Positions 1 through 8,917 of a stretch of 15,004 nt of DNA are shown in pieces. The stretch is from Acanthaster planci. Taxonomy: Eukaryota; Echinodermata; Asteroidea; Valvatida; Acanthasteridae. The position numbers and the translations under genes were made by a program. Position 1 is the stretch's first letter. Every line of letters begins with the position of its first letter. Below the pieces are notes generated by a model, which saw only the letters and a program-made list of their open reading frames with translations, did not search any database and was not told the DNA's origin. The stretch is taken from positions 18,233 to 33,236 of the forward strand of contig NW_019091816.1 in assembly GCF_001949145.1 (NCBI RefSeq). The letters run 5' to 3'.

Positions 1-56
1 GGAACAAGGTCTGTTTTTACAGAAATGGCTTCATTTGGAACAAGGTCTGTTTTTAC
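1..56. repeat. Short direct repeat, 36-bp period, at window edge
   Basis: The 20-base word ggaacaaggtctgtttttac occurs at 1-20 and again, identical, at 37-56. The period is therefore 36 bp, with 16 bp of spacer. The array may continue to the left of the window. It diverges after position 56. No coding meaning is apparent. Confidence 0.8.
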
Positions 57-781
57 TAGGTTTGAATGTGAAAATGGCGGCTCTCACTTGTTTTGTTGTA
101 TTTTTGTGACTCTTTTTTGGAAATGTTTTGGTATACATGTACATGTATGTACATGTACTTGTGTTTTCTTTCTCCTATGCAAGTGTACAGGTACATCGTG
201 TGGTACTTTTTGGTTTGTCATTGCTTTCCTAGTTCTCATTTTTGGTAAGCATGTTATTTTTTTGGGGGGGGGCTTTTTTTGCCTCATGATATCCATCTGT
301 TAAGAAGTATGTGTTATTGTGTTTGTAGTTTGAGATTAATGTTTTGTTGTTTATGTAGTGGCTTGTCGTTTATTTGTGTTTTTGTCAGTCACGGTGTTTT
401 TTGTAAAAATATACCATTTCAGTTATAGAGAGTCATGGTGATGTTATTGTTCTTAGTTTAGGCAGTGCTTTTTGTATGCTCTTGCTTTATTTGTCCTTTT
501 CTTGTCATCTTTGTGTGGATTGGTAATGAAGATGTAATTTTTGAACAACCGTAAAATGTAAACGTCTGGAATTTTGATTTTACTTGAAATATTGTTTATT
601 ATGTTTATTTTCCCAAGCAGTAAAATACACCCAATCATTGATCCTTTAACCAAGAAACTCATGTAATCTGTTCTTATCCTTCTAAGCAGTTTCAATCTAA
701 AATGATGATGAGCAAAATTTCAAAAAGGATAATCAAGTAAATTTAAAACTTGTAGACTATTTGTAAAACAAATGGTTATGA
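57..781. other. Intergenic or intronic DNA, no gene recognised
   Basis: This stretch is AT-rich. It holds a run of overlapping ACATGTA-type words (132-158) and a homopolymer of about nine G (about 263-271). Open frames on both strands (for example 25-303 +, 84-296 -) have low-complexity, cysteine/phenylalanine-rich or lysine/histidine-rich translations typical of chance. No splice-bounded exon, RNA gene or transposon end was found. Confidence 0.6.
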
Positions 782-941
782 GTCAACTCGGGCCCAAACC
801 AACTCAGACCCATGCCAATTTGGACCCAATACCAACTCAGATCCGCGACGAACTCGGACCCAATACCAACTCGGACCCATAACTGACTCGGACCCTTAGC
901 CGACTCAGACCCCCACGCTAAACCAACTCGGACCCAACCTG
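782..941 (+). repeat. Degenerate 17-bp minisatellite, left array
   Basis: About nine copies of a unit close to ccaactcggacccaata, with most copies 16-19 bp and one expanded to about 23 bp. Copies differ mainly at c/t and a/g positions (for example ccaatttggacccaata, ctgactcggaccc). The reverse complement of this array matches the array at 2151-2324. Confidence 0.85.
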
Positions 942-2150
942 AGGAACATTTAGTTTCTGCGAGATTAATTATTGTAAGTTTAGGCAAGTCTAACGACATT
1001 TATGAAGTTTTTTAAATGACATTTTTTGTCTCTATTTTATGCAATCTTTCATTATTTTATTCAAACTTCACAAAATCACATTTCATTTGTCCTATTTCAT
1101 TACTCCATTCCCCATAATTATGTGTATACTGTGTTCGTTGCTATATTTTATTACCATCGACAAAAAGTTTTGTTCTGAATTATTTTATTGTTATTCATGT
1201 GTGGGTTGTTTATGTTTTTCATGCCTATTTCATTGTTCTGATAAATAGCTATTAATTTAATCAATTTTGCTATTTTATCTAATTTCCTACAAAATGAAAT
1301 GGAACAATATTTTATGCCCAAACAGAAATAATTTTCTAAAAACTTGTTCATAGTTCGGTGATGTGTCCCTGCTGGTGTTTTTCTGTTGTGTGTTAATTGG
1401 ATTAAGACTTATTAGGCTTTTTTTCACTCTGATCTCACCAGTGGTGATCAGCACCCACTGTAACCCTGCCACAGTCAAGGGATGCCGAATGAACCTGTTG
1501 TGAGTCAGTGCTGCATGTTGGATTAAGTCCCTTTGAGTTGGCACATGCAGCACCATGAATGAGTTTGAATGATTGACGGATCCTGTAGCTTTTGTAGAAA
1601 CTCAGACATTAACTCTATCAACAAATGTCGGAAGTGAGTAAAATAACATTTAAGTAAGCTGGAAATAATGGGGTTACACCTTATTATTCGCTAACAATTT
1701 CATTGTCACGAGATTTAGTCCTAAATTCTGTAGCAGTTGCATCTTCACTTTGGCACAAAATCAGCGAATGTTTACCATGTGCACGTTTCATTTGCACAAA
1801 TCTCAGAAAATCGCCAATTAAGGTGTAAAAATGTCTTAAAAGTTATTAAATTGTGATAAATTATCATAACTTACACTGCAGCTTTTTAGTGGAAGGGCCC
1901 AATACGTAAACCCTGGATTTTTAGAAACTGGAATAATTGGAGTTTCGTGAAAGTTTTAAAAGATTATCTAGTGTACTGCTTAAAAGAATTGTTAATTGGG
2001 CAGAAATTATCTTACTTACAAACCAGAACATCAGTAGAAGCAAGACTATTTTGGGATCCATGCCGAAAGCCTCACTGCTGGGGCTGTCAGGCTTTGCATG
2101 TCTCCTTTATTATCCAGAGCATTCTCACAGAGTTGCTGACAGTCTAGGGC
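942..2150. other. Unique centre between the inverted arrays, no gene recognised
   Basis: About 1.2 kb of AT-rich DNA. It includes an imperfect 23-bp palindrome around 1429-1451 (outer arms ctgatc/gatcag), and the remainder looks unstructured. Frames such as 1287-1556 - and 1937-2200 + have no recognisable domain. If 782-2324 is a transposable element, this is its non-coding interior. Confidence 0.5.
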
Positions 2151-2324
2151 TGGGTAGGTCCGAATTGACTCGGGGTGGGTCTGAGTTGGAGTGGATCTAA
2201 GTTGGTTATTGGTCCCAGTTTGTATTGAGTCCAAGTTGGTCATTGGTCTGAGTTGGTATTGGATCCAAGTTGGTTGTGGGTCCGAATTGGTATTGGGTCC
2301 AAGTTGGTTCAGGTCCGAGTTGAC
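2151..2324 (-). repeat. Degenerate 17-bp minisatellite, right array (inverted)
   Basis: About ten copies of the complementary unit, close to tattgggtccgagttgg, including ggtattgggtccaagttgg and ggttgtgggtccgaattgg. This is the same repeat family as 782-941 in the opposite orientation. It is adjacent to a short ordinary stretch (1950-2150) that is not repeated. Confidence 0.85.
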
Positions 2325-2812
2325 CTGATCTCAAATAAACAAGGGCCATTTACGTGTACATGTATGTATATTTTGCACATTTCTGAGATACAGACATTTG
2401 TGGTTCATTTTCTTTAAAATATTGTCCTACTGACCCTTCTCTGATAACTTTTTGCTCGTTTACAGACAAAAAAAGAATTTCGACCCTGAAAGTCTTCAGA
2501 TGACTCTATGAAAAACACCTGATTTTTCTACATGTACATTTTGTACATAATTATAAATGTTCTTTGTCTGAGTGTTAACTGTTCATTAAAATCATTCTGT
2601 GGATATTTCAGAATGGCTAAATTTCCAATTTGAAGTACATGTACATGTAATTGTGTAAGCATACATGGCTCTTAACTTATTTGTATACGAGTAGGTGAGA
2701 TAATGAGGATACATGCAGTCTTTTATATGAAGTGGCCTCAAGTGATAATTAACTGTTCCTTTAACTACAATACATACTGCAGATCGAGAAGTGAGAAGTG
2801 AAATTGTTTGCA
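2325..2812. other. Sequence upstream of the XPC exon
   Basis: AT-rich, with ACATGTA-type words near 2355-2368, 2529-2539 and 2635-2648. A possible splice acceptor (tactgcag) ends at 2782, but an XPC-frame TGA at 2792-2794 follows it. If that acceptor is used, 2783-2812 would be 5' untranslated. No upstream XPC exon encoding the basic N-terminus was recognised between here and position 1. Confidence 0.45.
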
Positions 2813-2978
2813 ATGGAAGAGGATCCTGACGGCTCTTGCATTCTCAGTGAGGATGATATGGATCAGCCTCCGTTGAAAAGATCAAAAACTAACAGTGAAA
2901 GACCTGAATGTGAATACTCTGGTGATGGAGATTCCCCTGGAAGTGATTCTGAATCTGAAGAATGGCAAGATGTTGAAG
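2813..2978 (+). CDS. XPC: XPC DNA-repair protein, coding exon (equivalent of human exon 3)
   Basis: This exon encodes an acidic, serine-rich segment ending SDSESEEWQDVE plus one base of a split codon. A donor (GAAG|gtttgt) follows at 2979. XPC is the damage sensor of global-genome nucleotide-excision repair, acting in the nucleus with RAD23 and centrin-2. Human XPC has an equivalent acidic stretch before WEEVE (residues about 122-138), and its intron 3 interrupts the codon after that motif in phase 1, as here (human facts from memory). The 5' boundary is uncertain. The first ATG in frame is 2813, with an in-frame TGA at 2792. A better acceptor, cttgcattctcag|tg, would start the exon at 2848 in phase 2, the phase of human intron 2, giving 131 nt against about 113 in human. 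I favour 2848 if an upstream exon exists. No structured domain lies in this piece. The frame runs on to a stop at 3020 only by reading into the intron. Confidence 0.8.
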
Positions 2979-4026
2979 GTTTGTTTCATAGCAATTGCAG
3001 GTATAATTGTGGAGGCGCATAAAATGTACAGCAGTCTAGTGAAATTTCCTTTACGTGAAAAGCACCTGAAATAGAAATAACCTTCATGTACTTACGTGTA
3101 TGCATGTACGCATTATACATATATGATTAAGTTTTAGAGTAACACCTTAACCGTTGAAACCTGACTTTAGTCCCTTTTTTCTAGATTTCAATGTTTTCCA
3201 TTGTTCACAAAACAGACCAATCAAATCTGAAAGCCCTAGTTTTGGAGCACTTCATAGTGACCTTCACAAATCCAAAATGTTCCAATTAAAAATATAATTT
3301 GTCACTCCCAATACTGTAAAAGGTGGAAAATGAGCTGGCTAAGTAGTTCTTTTAAAAGTAGTTTAGGATCTTCTATTGTAATCACATACAGGTAACAGGT
3401 GATATCAGTGCTACATATGTAGAAGCTCTGCATAATCACTGGTTGATTTGTAATATTTGAACTTGGCATATGCTTGAAAGTACTGATGTGTTAGAGCAAG
3501 CTTTTCCATTTTTCTCGCCAATCAGCTTTAAAAAAAGGTAGGACTTTTTACAAACGTATCAAGCACATACACAAGTACACACCCTAAAACGTCAATTAGG
3601 CTGTATGGTTTGCACCAGAAGTTCATATTACTTATTAATTTTCAATAAAAAGGTATAAACTAATCCGATTAAACACCATTACAGTGATGGCACCGCACTC
3701 AACATGCACAGTCTTCTGTGAGCTTGATGCATACCTGCCTTTTGCAAATCATGGCTCTTTATTGGTCAGAGGCATGTACCGCACGTGTGTACCACCTGTC
3801 TATGAGTGTTGTGCCACAGCAGTAATGGCTTCTAATTCTGGTTGTTAAATTACACAACAGTTTCTTCATGATATTCTTAGTCTGTTCAGGTAACTGGAAA
3901 CACTGCTGTTTTGTTTTGCTGCCATGTCAGTGAAGATTCTGCAGCAAAATCTTTTGCTCAATGTGTCCATGGAAAATTGCATCCTCTTATTAGATTTTCA
4001 AAAGAAAATGATCATAAGCGTGCAGT

Positions 4027-4034
4027 GTATCAAA
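4027..4034. repeat. 8-bp target site duplication, left, of outer hAT element
   Basis: gtatcaaa at 4027-4034 is identical to 9334-9341. Each copy directly abuts the inverted terminal sequence of the element between them. Eight-base duplications are characteristic of hAT-superfamily insertion. Confidence 0.8.
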
Positions 4035-4125
4035 GACCACTTGGCGATTAGTGAATTTTGCTAATTAATTAATCACACACGAACTAATCGTGATTAATCG
4101 ATTAATCACGAGTAGTGGCAAAAAT
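4035..4125 (+). repeat. Left terminal and subterminal inverted repeat of outer hAT
   Basis: Begins gaccacttggcgatta and continues through attaattaatcacacacg and cgtgattaatcgattaatca, itself a near-palindrome. It matches the right end 9225-9333 in inverted orientation over the first 16 bases with a few differences, then mainly through the shared taatcgatta words. Confidence 0.7.
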
Positions 4126-4155
4126 TCTGAGACGTGGTGTCAACACGTGAATATG

Positions 4156-4163
4156 GTACTTTC
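4156..4163. repeat. 8-bp target site duplication, left, of inner hAT element
   Basis: gtactttc at 4156-4163 against gtgctttc at 6730-6737: seven of eight bases agree. Each abuts the inverted terminus of the enclosed element. Confidence 0.7.
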
Positions 4164-4205
4164 TAGGCTTGGGCGGTATTGCCTTTTTCGATACCGCGGT
4201 ATTCG
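4164..4205 (+). repeat. Left terminal inverted repeat of inner hAT
   Basis: About 42 bp, from taggcttgggcgg to accgcggtattcg. It pairs in inverted order with the sequence ending at 6729, including the ggtattcg / cggcaatacc portion, with small insertions. Confidence 0.7.
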
Positions 4206-4667
4206 TTGCAGAAGGCAATGACGTCATCAAAAAGCAGCGGTGATGCTGAGATTCACTGGCAAACCACAAACAACACCAGGGGCCAGCATAAAGGGTTTTT
4301 AACATCACAAAAACCCCTTAACTTAATAACTATTATAATTTATCTGTCCATTTGATGTCAAATAAAAATGACTTATGTGAATGAATTTTTTAAAAAAGGG
4401 ACGGTGTTTTTAATACCGATTTGTTGCTCCGCGATTCCTATATCTGTGTGGTCACTCGTATATGTTTTATTCCTCCATGCTCGTACAGTACCAAAATCTG
4501 CACATGTGCTGCAGTCATGTTGGTACTTGCTGAGACAGTGCGTTATTGTAATGATTACGTGCAGGTCACCAGTGGCTGTTCCTCTTAGCTGCGCCCTAAC
4601 ACTGCGCATGTGCAATGGTAAGGTGGCTTTCAGAAAACTCTGCGACGCGGCAGTCAACTCTTTATTA

Positions 4668-4830
4668 CGAAATCGGTTGTAACAAAATTCCGATTACAAC
4701 AAGCACAACTATGTGGTCCCGTTGAAAACGTGCAATTTCTATGGGGAGAAAATATGTTACAGCGAAATAGCACTGTAAGAAATTCCTGGTACAACGAAAG
4801 GTTTTCGGGACTCCGTTGCCTGTAAAACCA
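4668..4830. repeat. Tigger/pogo-like terminal sequence, degenerate, within inner hAT
   Basis: Four spaced motifs of the form TTACAACGAA are visible: ggttgtaacaaaattccg (about 4674-4691), gattacaacaagc, gttacagcgaaatag (about 4756) and ggtacaacgaaagg (about 4788), with gtggtcccgttg between them. Terminal repeats of Tigger/pogo Tc1-mariner elements have spaced TATAACGAA and GGTCCC words, so this could be one end of a fossil insertion. No matching opposite end or transposase was found. Confidence 0.3.
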
Positions 4831-5529
4831 TTCTTGATGTCCCATTCATACGGCGTTTGCGAATCGCGATGGTGAAAACATGTGCGCGGTTGCACCACAC
4901 TGGTTCCCGCAGGGCCCAACCGTTGCCAGTGAAGGCATGATGGAAATGCGGCAAGCAGTCAATGTACAGGTTCTGCCAAAAAAGGGTTGTACCTTCCACT
5001 ACATCGAATGCTGCTCTATAGTTGCAAGTCAAAAAAACACTGCTGTCACAAATTTTTCTGCAGGTTCATTCACAAAAATTGATCTCATGTCTATGTTTGT
5101 GTTTTCTGTGTTCGTGAATTCAATTTGAAGTTGCACTGCTTGTACTCAAGCAAGCGTGCTACCACAAAATTTCCAGTCGTGCAACACAAGGCTTATCGCA
5201 CGCACGCTTACAATGCAATATACAGACATCGGTTGCCAGATTCCTGTCGTCATGACACGCATAGTGCACAATTAAAAATCCATGATATTTTACATTCATT
5301 ACAGAAACCCCAAAACAAAAATTTCCATCCCATTTCCGATAAAATATGCCCCAAATGAGTTCGCATGACCATTCTCGTATGTCAAAGAGTCCAACTAATC
5401 GCCCAACACTGAACTATTCATACTGCTGCAAAGAGATCTGGCGTGCCCGCCAATGAGACTGTGCATTTTCATGACATACATTTGGCAAGACACAGCTATC
5501 CAATCACAGTACTCGTTCATGACATTATG

Positions 5530-5595
5530 CTTCCTCAGCGACCATCTCGCGCGCGGGCGGCTGCGCCGCAGTGGGCGAGTGATCTCGGACTACCA
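5530..5595. other. CpG-dense block inside inner hAT
   Basis: The stretch around 5541-5590 (ctcgcgcgcgggcggctgcg followed by ccgcagtgggcgagtgatct) is the only conspicuously CpG-rich patch in an AT-rich window. It may be a remnant promoter of the element or captured DNA. The frame across it (5443-5649) gives no recognisable protein. Confidence 0.4.
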
Positions 5596-6599
5596 ATAAA
5601 TCGTGTCATGCAGCTTGTGTCAAAAATCAAAAGAGAGGCGAAAATTTAACAAAAAAATGTCTCTCCGTGACACAGTTTGTGTTGGAAAGACTATTTACAT
5701 GGATGGGGGCTTTAGTTGATGAGCCTTCACACTCTTGCAGGTACATCCAGGCCTACATGTGCATGCAGGTTAGTTATTGTTGGCTTCATCATCATCCTTG
5801 GCAATTGAAAGTCTTTTAAAAATCCCTGGATCAATGCTTTCACATGTATTTGCTTTTTTAAATTTCACATGCACATTAAACATGTTTTCCTATGACAGTG
5901 AAGTTTATTATTCTAAACACATCACAAGGTATTTGATTAATCATAACCGAGAGATCTTTTTGAGCAACCACGTTGTCCTTTTTTTATTCCGGAAAAACTG
6001 AAATACAAGCAGTGACAAGTGAGGAATCGGGTTTTTGCTTCTCTTTTCGTGTGGTTGGAACGAATGTGAGAACAATAAAAAAGATCGTTGATTGCCGTGG
6101 ATGTCGAACAGATGCAGATGTATGGAATCATTTTATAGGTTATAACACACATTCCTGGCTTCTGTTAGTTTTGCACACAATACTTGTACATGTTGTATAT
6201 AAAAGACAAAAAAGACCCTAAGAGAGCAGCCAATAAAAATCTTCGAAAATAAAGTCCAGTGCGGACACGGAAGACCAGCTGATTTTTAATTCCCAACCTG
6301 TAGGGCTATGATACATGTACGTGTACACATGTGCCAATGAGTAATTCAAAAAGCACTGCCTACAAGCTATTCCAAAACCGTAAACTTGACGGCGGCGATA
6401 GGGAAACAAAACCTTTTGACAGGCAGGTTGATGGCTGCATGCTGATGTATCACGTTACGTCTTATCTCCTCACCAAAAGAGACAATACAAACGTGATGCT
6501 GGATGACAGAAAGCACGAAGTATGCAGTCACTGTTGTGGATATAATTGTCTGCTTTTATCTTATGAGGGTTGTGGGAACATTCTGAACAAATTAGCCAG

Positions 6600-6729
6600 A
6601 ATACCGCGGTATTGAAATCCAATACCGAATTAGTCGGTATTCTGGTATTCATGGATTGCTAGTCGGTATTGCTCGGTATTAAAAACAAAACCACGGTATT
6701 CGGCAATACCGAAATACTGCCCAAGCCAA
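6600..6729 (-). repeat. Right terminal and subterminal repeat of inner hAT
   Basis: Contains ataccgcggtatt at 6601-6613, then repeated tcggtatt and aataccg words, and ends aatactgcccaagccaa. The repeated cggtatt words in both orientations are a plausible set of transposase-binding sites, by analogy with subterminal repeats of other hAT elements. Confidence 0.65.
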
Positions 6730-6737
6730 GTGCTTTC
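6730..6737. repeat. 8-bp target site duplication, right, of inner hAT element
   Basis: gtgctttc, partner of gtactttc at 4156-4163 with one mismatch. Confidence 0.7.
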
Positions 6738-8160
6738 ATCAGTTTCATTGCAAAAATTCTGCACAAGTATAATGCACACTATGCAGCAGCAAGTGCCAGG
6801 GCAAGTTTGTTTTTCTGTGTATCTGCTTTTATGTTATTTCATTAATTCTGAAATCTGGAAAGCCAGTGGCAGTATTCTCCGTAGCTGCTATAAAATTATC
6901 ATGATTACATACAGGTTATGCTGGAATGGTTGCGGCTTGAGCTCCAGTTGGATCCCAGTACAAACGACGACTACATGTGAATAAGGGCCATTTTTCAACT
7001 TCGTCTCTGTCTTAGGCTTTGTCTATAAAACCAATCCCTAATTGTAGGCCTGAAGCATTTTAATTAATTTGAAGTACTATAATATTTGGTTCTTTTGCAT
7101 CAAACTTGATTGTGGCACTGTCAGTCTTACATTGTACTATTGCGTCAACAACTTCAAAGTCAGGTAAAAAAAACATTTGAGGCCTGCGACCGAGCTGCAG
7201 TCAAGTATTGGAAAACTACATGTACATAGTCCGCCAAAAAGCAGGATGCCTGGCTGCCAATTCCGTTCTGAATGTGTGTAGGACAATTTGAACAAATCTT
7301 TGTTTTGGAGGCTCTAATACAGATTACAGATTTCTACAGTTTCAAAGTAAAAAAGCTGCTAGCTTGTCAGAAATTGTTTGAATAGAAAAGCTCTTGCCTT
7401 TAAACTAGGGAAAAATTCTGATTACTCAGTTACTTTTATTCCAATTTTTCACATTATGAAGTTCTAAATAACCTCCCTAAACTTCTCAATGGTATAGCCC
7501 ACAGACATTGTTGTTCAGGGTTCATTTATTGTTGAAGCATGTGAGGCAATATGAATAGTTCATCACAAACCGATGGACAGATTACTGGCCAATGATTGCA
7601 GCCACAGTCTCCCTGACATCATTTTTGCACTGCTAAAGTGGGCGGGTATCTGGCACACTTTCAAAGATTGGGGCTGCACATACAGTGCTGCCATGTGGTT
7701 GGGTTTCAGTGCCCTTCTGTCTCAAAGGGCATTCTGTCTGAACTTTTGATGTCTTCCAGTGCAGTAAGTGATCACATTCGACCATTACCTTGGGAAATTC
7801 TCATTTGTGTAAAATGTGTTTTTTTTCACAAGTGTTTTGAGTTCATTCGCATTATGGTGGATAGAATGAAGCAATAATTATAAATTATACAAAATAAGGT
7901 AAACAATACTTGAAATCTGAATTTCACACGGAGAAAAATTGTTTCATAAACATGAAGTATGACAGTTCAGGCATTACTCATCGGACCCACCAAGCTAGCT
8001 ATTCTACAAACCCTTCACTTAGTTTGGACAAAAATTATGAAACAGGAAATTCCAGATTTTTGTGGATGGGGCAGTAAGGCTGTTCTACATTTACTTGTTT
8101 CAGTCACAAAGTTCAAAACTTCAAGACACAAAATAACTAGCATCAAAAAAATGGATCTGT
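6738..8160. other. Interior of outer hAT, no gene recognised
   Basis: 1.4 kb of AT-rich sequence. A short acceptor-like start (catacag at about 6908-6914) precedes a 20-codon frame 6918-6980 ending in TGA. Frames 7638-7877 and 7959-8171 have no identifiable domain. No transposase motif is seen. Confidence 0.5.
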
Positions 8161-8221
8161 GTGTAATTTGAAACATCCAGATTTAGATAATGGGTTTTGC
8201 CCTCACCCAACGTATATTAAT

Positions 8222-8243
8222 AAGCACTGTATGCTCAGTGCTT
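8222..8243. repeat. Small hairpin in the SINE-like body, copy A
   Basis: aagcactg (8222-8229) and cagtgctt (8236-8243) pair perfectly over eight bases around a 6-nt loop. The same hairpin recurs at 8477-8498. Confidence 0.8.
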
Positions 8244-8271
8244 GTCTGCTTACAAAAAAAACCTCACAAGC

Positions 8272-8345
8272 TTACTCGGGTGGGACTCGAACCCACGGCC
8301 TCCTGCTTACTAGTGAAGATGTCGTAACCACTCGACCACCAAGCT
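8272..8345 (-). ncRNA. tRNA-like SINE head with intact pol III boxes
   Basis: On the - strand, an A box TGGTCGAGTGG (8338-8328) and a consensus B box GGTTCGAGTCC (8293-8283) are present. The T stem (GTGGG/CCCAC) and D stem (GTCG/CGAC) are perfect. The acceptor stem pairs 6 of 7 with two wobbles. The anticodon arm does not pair, so this is not a working tRNA. The best reading is a serine-type-like tRNA-derived SINE head. A run of eight T on this strand (8261-8254) starts 10 nt after the tRNA-like part and could terminate pol III early. Confidence 0.7.
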
Positions 8346-8376
8346 TTCCAGGGTTGGCTGGCCGGTTTGACTCAAG

Positions 8377-8479
8377 TGAAGCAGCAGGTACTGCGAACTA
8401 TTTTCAAGATGTATTTTTGCATTGGAGAGATGTAAATTTATATAACGGATTTTGCCCTTACCCAACGTATATTAATAAG
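8377..8479 (+). repeat. 103-bp direct repeat, copy 1
   Basis: Near-identical to 8789-8891, with a constant offset of 412 bp and only about three substitutions (for example gcattgg against gcgttgg). It runs from tgaagcagcaggtactgcg to attaataag. Confidence 0.9.
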
Positions 8480-8498
8480 CACTGTATGCTCAGTGCTT
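8477..8498. repeat. Small hairpin in the SINE-like body, copy B
   Basis: Identical eight-base stem and six-base loop (tatgct) to 8222-8243, within the second body copy. Confidence 0.8.
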
Positions 8499-8788
8499 GT
8501 CCGAGAGCTTGCAAAAAAGTCCCAAGCTTACTCGGGTCACTACTTTATCCGTTGTGTGCAGCTGGTGCATGCACAGTGCTAGCGCTAGTGAAGACCTGAC
8601 TCCTTCCATTTAGGTGCAATCTTTGCCATTCAGTTTGGTCCTAATATTGTCACAATCAGAGCAATTTTTTATGGTACGTTTTCCAGCTCTAAGGCCGAAA
8701 ACTGATGGGAAAAATCCCCACCTCATTTTGAATTTTATATTCATGCGATTTTGAGCACACAATGAGCTTGAGTGTGTATGCAGCAGTA

Positions 8789-8891
8789 TGAAGCAGCAGG
8801 TACTGCGAACTATTTTCAAGATGTATTTTTGCGTTGGAGAGATGTAAATTTATATAACAGGTTTTGCCCTTACCCAACGTATATTAATAAG
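8789..8891 (+). repeat. 103-bp direct repeat, copy 2
   Basis: Partner of 8377-8479. Immediately after it the sequence turns back on itself: 8894-8917 is the inverted copy of 8813-8836 (23 of 24 bases). Confidence 0.9.
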
Positions 8892-8917
8892 GGCAACGCC
8901 AAAATACATCTTGAAAA
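8813..8917. repeat. Inverted repeat, 24-bp arms, at end of third body copy
   Basis: ttttcaagatgtatttttgc at 8813-8832 (arm to 8836) is matched by its complement at 8894-8917, with one mismatch and a 57-nt loop. This may mark the end of an insertion or a template-switch event. Confidence 0.8.

Larger units (their letters stand above)
782..2324. mobile_element. Candidate foldback-type element with tandem-repeat inverted ends
   Basis: The two ends are inverted copies of a degenerate 17-bp tandem repeat: 782 to about 941 in one orientation and about 2151-2324 in the other. Both outer boundaries close on the same word, gtcaactcgg at 782-791 and its complement ccgagttgac at 2315-2324. The next unit inward also matches in inverted order (aaccaactc at the left, the complement of gagttggtt-like units at the right). 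The enclosed span is 1,543 bp with about 1.2 kb of unique centre and no recognisable coding. Long inverted ends built from short tandem units are known for foldback elements, including the TU elements described from sea urchin. Assignment to that class is an inference. No clear target duplication was seen flanking 782/2324. The alternative is two independent minisatellites that happen to be inverted. Confidence 0.5.
4164..6729. mobile_element. Inner hAT-type DNA transposon, 2,566 bp, nested in the outer one
   Basis: The left end reads taggcttgggcggtattgcc (4164-4183). The right end on the - strand reads ttggcttgggcagtatttcg (6729-6710). Both ends share the palindrome ataccgcggtat (4191-4202 and 6601-6612) and several cggtatt words. 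An 8-bp duplication with one mismatch flanks it. Ends of the form TAGGSYTGGGC with 8-bp duplications are typical of hAT elements. Insertion into the outer element makes this one the younger of the two. The frames inside (4368-4682 +, 4757-5032 -, 5443-5649 +, 6331-6615 +) show no transposase motifs, so it is probably non-autonomous with a captured or unrelated interior. Confidence 0.75.

Noticed and set aside
757-999. 80-codon - strand frame rich in WVRVG
   Set aside because: It is only the translation of the 17-bp minisatellite.
4368-5358. Several frames in the inner hAT as transposase exons
   Set aside because: None contains a BED finger, the hAT catalytic regions or the C-terminal dimerisation motif, and composition is cysteine/serine-rich and chance-like.
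8272-8345. Functional tRNA gene
   Set aside because: The anticodon stem does not pair and the position before the would-be anticodon is not U. The pol III boxes fit a SINE head instead.
8159-8599. Longest open frame in the window (146 codons)
   Set aside because: It runs through the tRNA-like head read antisense and two copies of the SINE-like body. Peptides such as GGTRTHGLL are a common artefact of the antisense B box. No domain or splice support.
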